DNA from: CAYVVT01 sp964454335
GTDB lineage: Bacteria; Fidelibacterota; UBA8477; JABMPR01
Reading direction: 5' to 3'
Assembly: GCA_964454335.1 (NCBI GenBank)
Contig: CAYVVT010000016.1
Coordinates: 3,239-67,238, forward strand
DNA length: 64,000 nucleotides
The notes under the pieces are model-generated. The model worked only from the letters and a program-made list of their open reading frames with translations, was not told where the DNA came from and did no database searches. Below, one piece after another: positions 27,495 to 36,392 of this stretch. Positions within the stretch are counted from its first letter, which is position 1. Each line of letters begins with the position of its first letter. The position numbers and the translations under genes were made by a program.

Positions 27495-30400
27495 CTATTC
27501 AAAAGTAAAGAGCAGGCGCCAGTAATAACGCCACTCCCGACCATATTCATACGCTCCGCTGAACTCAGTGTTCACTGTGATATCATCGAGACCGTAGTAG
27601 GCCCCGAACTCCATGGCCGTTGGGAAGGCATACCACGAGAACCAGTTCACACGCAGATCCAGACCGACATCCTTGATCCATTGCGACCTGCCGAGATCAT
27701 CATTCAATAGTGCTTGCACTCCCTGCCCTCGGAGATCCGATAGCTCCTCCCCGCTGGGCCCGGTCCACGCCGAACCGACCTGGGCGTGCAGTCCGAGATA
27801 GGCATCCCTGAGGGTCAGCTGCGCCATGCGTTTATAGGAATTCCTGAAGAGTGGGAAGCGCAGGGTGGTCGTATTGACGATCTTGCGGGTACCCTTAAGA
27901 CTGTAAAAGGGATAGCCCCGCAGTCCAGGCAGGCCTCCGGCGAAATCCCAGAAAAAGTCATCGATATCGTTCCTGTCGATGAAGCTCAGATCCAATCGAT
28001 TGGAGATCACCACTGGTGCGTCAAACGGTAACAACTGACCATAGAAACCGGATAGATCCGTACGGAAATAATGGTATTTCTCGAAAATGGATCCCCAACT
28101 ATCGGTATCCTCCTGAAAACCAAAGCCGGTGAGAAAACTGTGGTAGTTATCCCTTAACTTTGCCCTGACCCAGAATCCCGAGGGATTGATGCCCCGCTCC
28201 TGACGCAGTGCCGTCCGATTCTGCTCCCAGGTAAGACCCCAGTCCCAACCTTGATAATAGGTATAGCTAATTCCACCAAGCTGGACCGTCCCCAACAGAT
28301 GCTCTTCGATCGTCGTTCGATAGGTCCCGGCGCTGATGTCGAGCCGAACCTGGTTGAATTTTGGCACGATCATATCCAGGGCCAAGACGCCCTGTGTGAG
28401 CTCGAATTTCAGATCGCTGAGCGATTTGTAGGTTCCATCAAAATAACTCAGGGAATCCGACGTATTCCGCACCATACGATATATTTCGGCCGAAAGCGTG
28501 GGCAGGAAACCATGATATTCCGCCAGCAGGAAGATGTCCCGATCCTTATTGGGAGCTACTCCAAAGCTGCCCAACACCAGGTAGTTGTTCAGGATCTCGT
28601 TACTGAAGAAATAGAATCCGGGTTTGATGATGGTGGTATTCTTGAGGCGATCGAACTCCACCTGTATCCGGGGTACCAGGAACATGGGACCATACTGTAA
28701 GATGTAATCGTCCGCATGTTTGCGTCCATCGTGACGATCCCACTCCAGGGGCAGTATCCGCGCCAGGTAATCCTCCCGGACCTCGGTCCCTGCATCCAGA
28801 CGGTCCTCCCAGCGCAGGCGGGCAATGTTATAACCCAGACTGTCATAAAGTGAATAATACAGCCATTCTCCGGCTGGTTCGGGCTGAAAGGCGCCACCAT
28901 TCACATGGGTGATACGGCGTTCCAGCTCCTTGTTCAGACAGAATTCATAGAGATTGAATACGCCGTTGCGATCATCGCTATAGACAAGTGTGCTGTCATC
29001 AAAGAATACCGGGTCCCGTTCATCCCAGATGTCCCAGCGTATGGGAATGATCGTACTGGATTCCAGGTCATAGGCACTGATATCGCGGTTATTCCCATCC
29101 GTATGATCGAAGACCAGGAAACGGCCGTCAGGCGACCAGTGGGTCGTGTAGACCTGAGTTCCGGGTGCAAAGTTTGAGAGCTGTTCGATGCTGTCAGGAT
29201 ATTGCGTATGGACGAGAGCAACATTATTGGTCCCATCCCGAAGATTGATATAGGCGATACGTGTTCCATCCGGAGAAAAGGTTGGGCACTTGACACGCTC
29301 ACCCGTCGTAAGTCGGACCTCCTCTTTCAGACTATCCCGGTGGACGAAGAACAGATCCGCGAAACGCGAACCGGAGAGCAACAGTGCACAGCGCTCACAT
29401 GTCGAATTCGAGGAGATCTCATGGTGGTGGTCCGCCAGGGAGTTCGTTCGCGATTCAGGGATACCGCCATCATAATATTCTTTGCGCGCGAACACCAGAT
29501 GCTGTCCTTCGGGATGCCAGTCAAATCCTTCGGCACTGGGGATGAGCTCCTCTTTTTCGCCACTACTGTCAGCGATCCAGAGGGCTGTCCGGGACATATA
29601 GGTCTGTTTGGCACTGGAGATAAAGCCCAGGGACCGGTCATTCTCATTCCAGCGAGGATAGTAATTGGCGGCACCCTCCCGCTGTACCAGATCCACCGTG
29701 GTTGTCTCCGCGTCGGCTGGATACATGCTCTGGTAACGTTGTGTGAGTGACAACTGCCAATCCCGATAAAGCGCCTGCGGATCCAATCCGGTCACCTTCT
29801 CCATGGCATTATAGAATGAGTAGGATCCAAAGTTCTGGATCTCATCCGTAATCCTTTTGACCACATCAGGTCCGAACCTGCTGGCCAGGTAGCTGACAAA
29901 TGCGAATCCCTGGTTGTAGACACTCTCATTACCGATGCCCACCTTGCCAAAACCATCCATCTCATTGAAGCTAAGCAGTTCCCCGTGGTAAACCCGGTCA
30001 CGCACGATCATATCCCGGATGGCATCCCACCAGTCGAAGCGACTGGATTCGGACTGGTATTGAGCAATCCCTTCCGCCCACCACATGGGCACCGCCACGG
30101 AAGGCAGTGGATAGGCCATCAGACCGTTGGGATAACCATACAGGACGTCTTCCCTGCGCTCCGGTTCGTACTCGATGATCTGGAAATACCCGGCGGGTAC
30201 ATTCCCGGGAAACTTGCGGGAAGCCCGCAGACTGATGATGTGGGTGAATTCATGGGTGATGACATCCCTGAGCCAGTAATGTGAGCCGCGCAGCGAATAA
30301 TCCAGCGGCATGGCCCAGATCTCCATCTTGTTGTCGTAATAGTAGGCTGCCCCATTGGCGAAGTCGTCGGTATCCCTGATGATGAGGTGCGTCTTATTCT

Positions 30401-30617
30401 CAGGTTCGTAGTCATACAAGCTTGTGATGGAAGGATATATCTCGTCAGCAATGTGCAACGCCTCATTCGCGGTCCATTCCGTTCCCTGATGGTAATGGAC
30501 GATGAAGTGCTCACCTTCCATGGTTTTCCATACGAGCTCAGGATGGTTGTAGCCGAACTGGGCCAGGATTCTAGCGAAACTGAGCAGGATCAGGGTAATG
30601 GTGGCCAGCGAGCGCAA
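27495..30617 (-). CDS. Exported gluzincin-like peptidase with beta-propeller and C-terminal barrel
   Basis: 1040 residues. TTG start 8 nt after the previous stop, signal peptide ending ARILAQ. Residues 30-290 form a zinc-peptidase domain: HEFTH at 122-126 and WWAEGIAQYQ near 179-188, whose Glu would be the third ligand, so the active site looks intact. Residues about 310-620 carry TolB/PD40-type propeller blades (SPDGTRIAYINLRDG, SPDGRFLVFDH). From about 650 to the end alternating aromatic strands suggest an outer-membrane barrel, finishing RYYWRLLFTFE with a terminal aromatic residue as BAM substrates do. Confidence 0.75.
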   Translation of the reverse strand: MRSLATITLILLSFARILAQFGYNHPELVWKTMEGEHFIVHYHQGTEWTANEALHIADEIYPSITSLYDYEPENKTHLIIRDTDDFANGAAYYYDNKMEIWAMPLDYSLRGSHYWLRDVITHEFTHIISLRASRKFPGNVPAGYFQIIEYEPERREDVLYGYPNGLMAYPLPSVAVPMWWAEGIAQYQSESSRFDWWDAIRDMIVRDRVYHGELLSFNEMDGFGKVGIGNESVYNQGFAFVSYLASRFGPDVVKRITDEIQNFGSYSFYNAMEKVTGLDPQALYRDWQLSLTQRYQSMYPADAETTTVDLVQREGAANYYPRWNENDRSLGFISSAKQTYMSRTALWIADSSGEKEELIPSAEGFDWHPEGQHLVFARKEYYDGGIPESRTNSLADHHHEISSNSTCERCALLLSGSRFADLFFVHRDSLKEEVRLTTGERVKCPTFSPDGTRIAYINLRDGTNNVALVHTQYPDSIEQLSNFAPGTQVYTTHWSPDGRFLVFDHTDGNNRDISAYDLESSTIIPIRWDIWDERDPVFFDDSTLVYSDDRNGVFNLYEFCLNKELERRITHVNGGAFQPEPAGEWLYYSLYDSLGYNIARLRWEDRLDAGTEVREDYLARILPLEWDRHDGRKHADDYILQYGPMFLVPRIQVEFDRLKNTTIIKPGFYFFSNEILNNYLVLGSFGVAPNKDRDIFLLAEYHGFLPTLSAEIYRMVRNTSDSLSYFDGTYKSLSDLKFELTQGVLALDMIVPKFNQVRLDISAGTYRTTIEEHLLGTVQLGGISYTYYQGWDWGLTWEQNRTALRQERGINPSGFWVRAKLRDNYHSFLTGFGFQEDTDSWGSIFEKYHYFRTDLSGFYGQLLPFDAPVVISNRLDLSFIDRNDIDDFFWDFAGGLPGLRGYPFYSLKGTRKIVNTTTLRFPLFRNSYKRMAQLTLRDAYLGLHAQVGSAWTGPSGEELSDLRGQGVQALLNDDLGRSQWIKDVGLDLRVNWFSWYAFPTAMEFGAYYGLDDITVNTEFSGAYEYGREWRYYWRLLFTFE

Positions 30618-30625
30618 AATCGTCT

Positions 30626-33595
30626 CTACTTCTGAACAGCGATCTTGATAATGGTGCTCTCCTCCCGGCCATCCGCCTTCGCCGAGACATTCACCAGATA
30701 AATTCCATTTGAGACATCACTCACATCCCATTCCCACTCCTGATAGGTATTCTGCTCAGTGACTTCGAGCTCCACCATCTCGACAAGATATCCCGCCAGG
30801 CTGAAGATCTCGATCTTCCAGCTTTGGGCCACGCCGATGTTGGAACGTATGACCGTTTGATCATTGTATACAGGATTCGGATAGTTGAAGGTCTCACGCT
30901 TGCTGATGAGGTAGAAGGGCTGTGAATCCGGATCATGATCAAGCTCAACAATCCGATTCTGGCCCGCAGCCCCTCTGGAATTCGCCCAGGTCAGTTGTGG
31001 AACGCTTACATCACTCGGGGCATATCGGATGATGGAACCTTCATCGAAAATCAGTGTACTCCACCGGTTGTAGCTTGCCGATTCCGGCGGGAAGAACAGA
31101 TCCCGGTCACTGACTGCAGCCTGCGAGGAAGGTCGAATTGATATGCGGTCGGGTAATGCGCCCTCATGGATTAGAGTACCATTCAGTTCGAAGAGTTGAA
31201 ATCCTTTCTGACCTCTGATCCAGAGGCTTGGGAGTCCCATCGAATCGAATTGTCCCAGAAGCGGATTACTGGTGAGACCGTCGTGGTAGACCGGCATGTC
31301 GGGTAACGGGATCCCCTGGCGATTCAATATCAGCCAGCGGTCATCATATATGGCAAGGATCTCAGCCTCACCATCCTGGTCTGGATCCACAGGTAGAAAA
31401 TAGCGCGGCAGCAGAATATCGATATGGTCTGAACCACCGCTGAGGTCCTTCAGGATCAGGCCCCCATCCGGAGCTGCGTACAGGATCGAATACTGTCCGA
31501 CATCCTCCCCATCGTTCCTGATCAGGATTGGTGGCTGGGAATCTGGAGCAAGATCGATCTCTGAGCCGTCCGGAAGAATCAGTGTCTGGTCATCGGCCAG
31601 GATCCTTCCCGTGGGGATCGATTCGTAGAGGTTGATCTGAGTCGGACGCCCCTCGAGCTGTGTGAGTGAGCCATTGTATTCATTCAGCAGAATGATCCTT
31701 CCAGAATCACTAAACGAGGAATACAGCAATGAATCCTGTCCTTCACGTCTGAACATGGCCACGGTACCACCCCTGCTGTCCACGATCTCGCTGGACGTTT
31801 CGAGATCGAGAAATCTCAGGCCACCACCATGCTGTGTCATCAACCAGGGGTATTCAAAATGGATCTCCGGTCCGATGGTGTCCTGCAGAAGATCGCTCCA
31901 GGCAAATCCTTCACCAGATGAGCGGATCAATCCTGATCTGTCCTGTTCAAACGGCAGCAACGAATCCTCTCGTGTGGCCCAGATGATCAGATTGGCCGTC
32001 AGATCAAGCTGTTGAAATCCAAGTATAGAGTCGATCCCGGCAGGATTGAGGTAACGGCTGAGCCCATGAACGAAACTCATGACTGAACCGGGAGCTGAGA
32101 TATCCGTGATCCAGATATTGGATGACAGCCCTGTATTCGCGTCCGTATTGGGATGCGTGTTGGGAGTGAATCGGATCAGGCTGTCACCAATGACCGGTTC
32201 ACCACGGTTCATGTGGAACCAGCCTTCGTTCCCGGCGAACCAGGGATCGAACCACCATCCGGTTTCAAGATAATCCGCAAACAGCAGTTGGGTCTCGTAG
32301 CCCAGATCCTGTGCGCCGTCTGCCTCCTCGAGGTCCACCAGTCGGACCGGACCGCCGTTGGGATTGGTCTCCGTAAACTCTGCTGATTCATCGATGTGCC
32401 AGATGAGCAGTCCGTTTCCCGGTATACCGGCATCAAGTTCATCAACAGCCATCACCACGCCACTGGATCCAACGATCACCGAAACAGTGTCCTGGGCCAG
32501 TGAATCGATCCACAATACGTAACCCGGTGCATCAACCAGATTGCGCTGACGGTTCTCTACCAGGAAGTATTCGTTGCTGGCTATATCGATGCGGATGGGT
32601 GACGCCCCGGTTTCAAGACGTACTGTATCTCCAATGGTCGCCAACTCGTAGGAATCCCAACCCATCAGGATCCTAGTGTATGGATTCGGTAAGGTGGGAA
32701 CAACCCCATGCCAGTTATTCGAACCCTGGTCCATCAGTCCAAATCCGCCGATACGGCTTCTACCCTCCTCAGTATCGTACATGGGTGGCAGGCCCAGATG
32801 GAATCCGAGCATCAATGCCATGGTGCCATTCAATGCCACCTGATAGAAACAGGGATCCGTTGCATCTTCAAATAATGTGCTGGTCTCTGGATACTGCATG
32901 AAATTCTGTGATTCAGGGAGGATGATGGCATGATCCAGGATCCCTTCATCTGTGGTGATCTGGCCATATTCAGCGAAATCATCCTCGTTGAGATAGGCAG
33001 AGGGGATATTCCCGGGTGTGGGATCCAGGACGAAGGCGAAATCACCTCCCATACCGGCATGCACGACGATGACGGTGTTATAGGCTGAGAAGTCGACATC
33101 GTCATCCGCCAGCAGTACGGCATCACGTACCAGATCGATGAGTTTCCGGGTTTCGTCGAATTCTTCCAGGTATGGATGGTAGAAGAGCATGGCATGATCG
33201 AGTTGATAGGCAGCGCCGCTCGCCGGGAAGATGCCTGAGGCTGCCAAATCCACTGTGACACGACCTCCGCTTACCCTTTCCCAGTAATTTCCGGCAGCCA
33301 CCAGATGATCATTGAAGAATTGAACGTTGTGGGGCGGTGGGTCGAGGAACCATTCTTCACAGATGATGTCACTGGAGCCCAATCCCAGGAAGCGTCCATC
33401 CCCTGCTGTGGCCGGGGAATCATCCTGCTCGAATTCCACCCTTATCAGAGCAATTGACAGATCGGTCATTCCAAGTGCAGACATGCTTGAACACAGGACA
33501 AGGATTGCAGAGAGGAGGAGCTTGATGCGCGGTTTTACCGGCCGAGTATGACGGCAGGACGATACATTCAACTTATTTCGCCAGGCTTGATACAA
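30626..33595 (-). CDS. T9SS-exported M6-like protein with lost protease motif
   Basis: 989 residues, TTG start with SD GAGG. The signal peptide lies at about 22-42. Residues about 45-330 match the M6 (immune inhibitor A-like) metalloprotease domain: RVEFEQDD, then LGLPPMYD and GGFGLMDQGSNNW in the usual order. At the place of HEFGH the sequence has L261-M-L-G-F265, so both zinc His and the catalytic Glu are gone. A long beta-rich region follows. The last 85 residues are a type A T9SS sorting domain (NYPNPVYNDQTVIRS, IEIFSLAGYLVE, NGIYLVNV). Likely a surface adhesin or binding protein. porV lies 69 nt upstream. Confidence 0.8.
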   Translation of the reverse strand: MYQAWRNKLNVSSCRHTRPVKPRIKLLLSAILVLCSSMSALGMTDLSIALIRVEFEQDDSPATAGDGRFLGLGSSDIICEEWFLDPPPHNVQFFNDHLVAAGNYWERVSGGRVTVDLAASGIFPASGAAYQLDHAMLFYHPYLEEFDETRKLIDLVRDAVLLADDDVDFSAYNTVIVVHAGMGGDFAFVLDPTPGNIPSAYLNEDDFAEYGQITTDEGILDHAIILPESQNFMQYPETSTLFEDATDPCFYQVALNGTMALMLGFHLGLPPMYDTEEGRSRIGGFGLMDQGSNNWHGVVPTLPNPYTRILMGWDSYELATIGDTVRLETGASPIRIDIASNEYFLVENRQRNLVDAPGYVLWIDSLAQDTVSVIVGSSGVVMAVDELDAGIPGNGLLIWHIDESAEFTETNPNGGPVRLVDLEEADGAQDLGYETQLLFADYLETGWWFDPWFAGNEGWFHMNRGEPVIGDSLIRFTPNTHPNTDANTGLSSNIWITDISAPGSVMSFVHGLSRYLNPAGIDSILGFQQLDLTANLIIWATREDSLLPFEQDRSGLIRSSGEGFAWSDLLQDTIGPEIHFEYPWLMTQHGGGLRFLDLETSSEIVDSRGGTVAMFRREGQDSLLYSSFSDSGRIILLNEYNGSLTQLEGRPTQINLYESIPTGRILADDQTLILPDGSEIDLAPDSQPPILIRNDGEDVGQYSILYAAPDGGLILKDLSGGSDHIDILLPRYFLPVDPDQDGEAEILAIYDDRWLILNRQGIPLPDMPVYHDGLTSNPLLGQFDSMGLPSLWIRGQKGFQLFELNGTLIHEGALPDRISIRPSSQAAVSDRDLFFPPESASYNRWSTLIFDEGSIIRYAPSDVSVPQLTWANSRGAAGQNRIVELDHDPDSQPFYLISKRETFNYPNPVYNDQTVIRSNIGVAQSWKIEIFSLAGYLVEMVELEVTEQNTYQEWEWDVSDVSNGIYLVNVSAKADGREESTIIKIAVQK

Positions 33596-33664
33596 GCAAG
33601 CAACCTCAATGCACCAGAATGTTCAGGGAAATAAATAGAGTTGGTAGAGTTCGTTCCCCACTCC

Positions 33665-34954
33665 CTAAAATTTCAGCAGGAGTGAAAACCGCATGGTATT
33701 GGCAAGCGGATGGTTCTCTTTTTCACTCGTATATCCGAAATCGAACCCATAATTGCCATAGCGAATACCAGCACCAACAGTGGGTGCGGCGATCTTTCCC
33801 TGCCGGTCGTAATAGAAACCAGCTCGGATGGCAAATAGATCATTATACCAGTACTCAACACCGACATTATGGACCAGGGTTTCCAGTTCCGCAGAGAATT
33901 TACGCTCATCTGCATTACCCACTTCAAGGTCGCCTACAGAATTGTAAAGTCCACCTTCGGTTGCGGTTGTGTCTGCAGCGTAGCCACCAATTTTACGATC
34001 ACCATCCAGGTCGCGGTCGCCACCAAGATACCAATCATCGAGCCAGCTGGTGAAGAGTCCCTTATACCAGGGATCGGTATGAGCGATCTCCAGTTGTCCA
34101 TCGCCGTTGTATTCACCCTCGACGACCTGACCCTGGATGATATAGGAAGTACCAACCTGGTCATAACCGCCAACAAATCCGTCACCGTCCCAGTCCATCG
34201 CCGGATAGGATCCCACCAGCAGTTTGTTCATGTCGTACACAAGATTGATCTTATTGAATTTGGAGTCGAATACCCGCAGGTTGAAGCCGGCCTTGAGGTT
34301 GGTAGGCATGGGATCGGCCTGATCTTCATCGTTGAATACCACTTTCGGTCCGAGATTGGACACCATGAGCCCGATATCCATGCGACCGCCAATGAGTGCG
34401 CGACGCAGGTAACCGAAGTCAAATCCAAAGTTGGTGGCAATGGGATTTGTTTCCTCCCCTTCCACCACGATACCCTTGTCTGCCAGATGCTGATGCAGGA
34501 TCTTGAAATTGAAACCGACACTCGAATTTTCTCTGAGCAGGGTACTGTAGCTCAGGGCACCAGCCATGAAATAGGTTGTGAATTCCCCGAGTACATTCCC
34601 CTGAGAATCCGTCCAAATCTGTTGTCCGGCGTTCAAATAGATGATATGGGCACCAAATACGCCCAGGTTCTTCACCGGTACGCGCCCGGCGAGAAAATCG
34701 TAATACATGTCGTCAGCCAGACCTGGGAGCCAGTTGACATGCATCCCGGATATCTCATATCCTTCCTGGAAGCCGAGACCCGCTGGATTCCAATAGCTGG
34801 CATAGGAATCATTTGCCAGAGCGACCTGAGCCTCGCCCATACCGCCGGCTCGGGCTCCAGGTGAGATGAGGAGAAATAGTGCACTCTGGGCCTGGATCAT
34901 TGCGGTCAGTACCAGGACACCAAGTGCAGTCTTCATCCAATTATTGCGTCTCAT
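33665..34954 (-). CDS. porV: PorV/PorQ-family outer membrane protein
   Basis: 429 residues. Signal peptide ending IQAQ, then GARAGGMGEAQVALANDSYASYWNPAGLG, the N-terminal hallmark of PorV/FadL-like barrels that shuttle T9SS cargo to the attachment complex. Alternating barrel strands continue to the terminal FSLLLKF. Unusual insertions at about 254-265, 283-294 and 313-324 carry EF-hand/dockerin-like acidic loops (DWDGDGFVGGYD, DRDLDGDRKIGG). It sits next to a cargo with a T9SS sorting domain. Transcription probably starts near 35113 and passes a leader with a terminator. Confidence 0.85.
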   Translation of the reverse strand: MRRNNWMKTALGVLVLTAMIQAQSALFLLISPGARAGGMGEAQVALANDSYASYWNPAGLGFQEGYEISGMHVNWLPGLADDMYYDFLAGRVPVKNLGVFGAHIIYLNAGQQIWTDSQGNVLGEFTTYFMAGALSYSTLLRENSSVGFNFKILHQHLADKGIVVEGEETNPIATNFGFDFGYLRRALIGGRMDIGLMVSNLGPKVVFNDEDQADPMPTNLKAGFNLRVFDSKFNKINLVYDMNKLLVGSYPAMDWDGDGFVGGYDQVGTSYIIQGQVVEGEYNGDGQLEIAHTDPWYKGLFTSWLDDWYLGGDRDLDGDRKIGGYAADTTATEGGLYNSVGDLEVGNADERKFSAELETLVHNVGVEYWYNDLFAIRAGFYYDRQGKIAAPTVGAGIRYGNYGFDFGYTSEKENHPLANTMRFSLLLKF

Positions 34955-34974
34955 TCACTAATCTCCATCCTCAC

Positions 34975-35007
34975 AAAAAAAACCGAATGGACCATGCATC
35001 ATTCGGT
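34975..35007 (-). terminator. Terminator hairpin directly before porV
   Basis: On the minus strand ACCGAATG / CATTCGGT form an 8-bp stem with a 10-nt loop, followed by eight T. The run ends only 20 nt before the porV ATG, leaving no room for a promoter in between. Confidence 0.85.
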
Positions 35008-35019
35008 GATAACCTAAAG

Positions 35020-35091
35020 AAAGTTCATCGCATGGTTCCGAGTTGTCATTCGAGCTTTCGCTCATCTAAAAAAACCGGTATCGATGTCTTT
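35020..35091 (-). promoter_or_regulatory. Structured 5' leader of porV (candidate attenuator)
   Basis: Within the transcribed leader AAAG-A-CATCG pairs with CGATG-AA-CTTT. Inside that, GGTT pairs with AACC, and GAGC-GAAA-GCTC (35052-35063) is a GNRA-capped hairpin. The terminator at 34975-35007 follows. This layout is that of an attenuator or riboswitch; no known class is recognised. Confidence 0.4.
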
Positions 35092-35119
35092 CTCTAGCTT
35101 CTCCTCATTTAATCGCGCG

Positions 35120-35148
35120 AATATAGCTGTGCACCTATGGTGAATCAA
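35120..35148 (-). promoter_or_regulatory. Sigma70-type promoter for porV
   Basis: On the minus strand -35 TTGATT, 17-nt spacer, -10 TATATT, just after the stop of the MlaF-like gene. Predicted start near 35113, which gives a leader of about 155 nt before porV. Confidence 0.6.
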
Positions 35149-35155
35149 CCGCAAT

Positions 35156-35929
35156 TCATTGATAATAAATATCATCCGCGTGGTCCGTCCCTGCACTTTC
35201 TACGTTCGAATACTCACCAATGAACTGACGCACCAGCTCATTTTCCGAACGCTTCATCTCTTCCACGCTGCCCAGAAATGAAAAGTTCCCTTCATTCAGG
35301 AGGGCAATCTGGTCAGCAAGATAAAATCCGGTAGGGATGTCATGGGTTACAATGATGCTGGTCACTTCCAGGTCACGTTGCAGTTTCTTTATCAATTCCG
35401 AGATCTGCGCACTTGTGACCGGATCGAGTCCTGTAGTAGGCTCATCATAAAGGATGTATCGCGGATTCATGGCAACTGCTCGTGCAAGACCGACACGTTT
35501 GCGCATTCCCCCACTCAACTCAGCCGGGTACTTCTGGCCCACTTCTGTCAAGCCAACGAGCTCCAGACAGTGGGTGGTGATCTCATCGAGTTCCGCCTCG
35601 GTCATCCGGTTGAAGGTCCGCAAGCCGATACCGACATTATCTGCCACGTTCATGCTGTCAAACAGGGCTGCTGATTGGAAAAGCATGCCGAATTTCAGTC
35701 TCAGCACATCCATTTCCTGGTTCGTCAGGGTGTTGATATCGTGGTCATCGATGATGATCCTGCCTTCATCAGGAGCAAGCAGTCTCATGATGAGCTTGAG
35801 CAGCACACTTTTGCCCACACCGCTCTTCCCCATGACCACGACACTCTGTCCGTGGGGTATCTCCATCGATACACCATTCAGGACCACTTGTGATCCGAAG
35901 GCTTTGTGGATGTTCTCGATGGTGATCAT
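35156..35929 (-). CDS. ABC transporter ATPase, MlaF-like
   Basis: 257 residues: Walker A GKSGVGKSVL, Q-loop FQSAALFDSM, signature LSGGMRKRVGLARA, Walker B YILYDEPTTGLD, switch VTHDI. The FQSAALFDS and GGMRKRV variants are typical of MlaF, the ATPase for phospholipid traffic between the membranes. The permease (MlaE) and the MCE protein (MlaD) are not adjacent here, as they usually are; they must be elsewhere. It lies 16 nt after nrdR in the same direction. Confidence 0.85.
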   Translation of the reverse strand: MITIENIHKAFGSQVVLNGVSMEIPHGQSVVVMGKSGVGKSVLLKLIMRLLAPDEGRIIIDDHDINTLTNQEMDVLRLKFGMLFQSAALFDSMNVADNVGIGLRTFNRMTEAELDEITTHCLELVGLTEVGQKYPAELSGGMRKRVGLARAVAMNPRYILYDEPTTGLDPVTSAQISELIKKLQRDLEVTSIIVTHDIPTGFYLADQIALLNEGNFSFLGSVEEMKRSENELVRQFIGEYSNVESAGTDHADDIYYQ

Positions 35930-35945
35930 AAGGGAAAATCAGGGA

Positions 35946-36389
35946 TCAGATGTCGTCGAGCTCAGCTCTGAACTCGCGGACATCTTCAAATTTACGATAG
36001 ACACTGGCGAACCGGACATATGCAATATCATCAAGGTCTTTGAGATGTTTCATGACGATCTCACCAATATCCTTAGCGTGGATCTCAGGTTGGCCCAGAT
36101 CATTGATATCCATGATGATCTTTTCCACCGTGCTGTTCAGTTGTTCGAGTGAGATGGGACGCTTGCTGCAGGCAGTGGCCAGGCTCTTAAGTATCTTCTC
36201 GCGATCGAAGGGTTCACGGCGCTGGTCGCTCTTGATGACCAGAATTGGCTGTACTTCAACATATTCATAGGTGGTGAAGCGATAACTGCAACCTACGCAT
36301 TCTCTTCGGCGTCTGATGGCACGACCGTCCTGCGTGTGCCTGGAATCAATGACGCGGGTATCACCCTGCTGGCAGCTCGGACAGTTCAT
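35946..36389 (-). CDS. nrdR: Transcriptional repressor NrdR
   Basis: 147 residues: zinc ribbon MNCPSCQQGDTRVIDSR with the second CVGCSYRFTTYE, then an ATP-cone (VIKSDQRREPFDREKILKSL). It represses ribonucleotide reductase genes when dATP is high. It lies 3 nt after glyA. NrdR boxes for target genes are not evident in the window. Confidence 0.96.
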   Translation of the reverse strand: MNCPSCQQGDTRVIDSRHTQDGRAIRRRRECVGCSYRFTTYEYVEVQPILVIKSDQRREPFDREKILKSLATACSKRPISLEQLNSTVEKIIMDINDLGQPEIHAKDIGEIVMKHLKDLDDIAYVRFASVYRKFEDVREFRAELDDI

Positions 36390-36392
36390 CTT

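Noticed and set aside
33869..34864. Long plus-strand frame (331 codons) opposite porV
   Set aside because: No SD and no domain pattern; porV on the other strand is clear from motifs. A shadow of codon bias.
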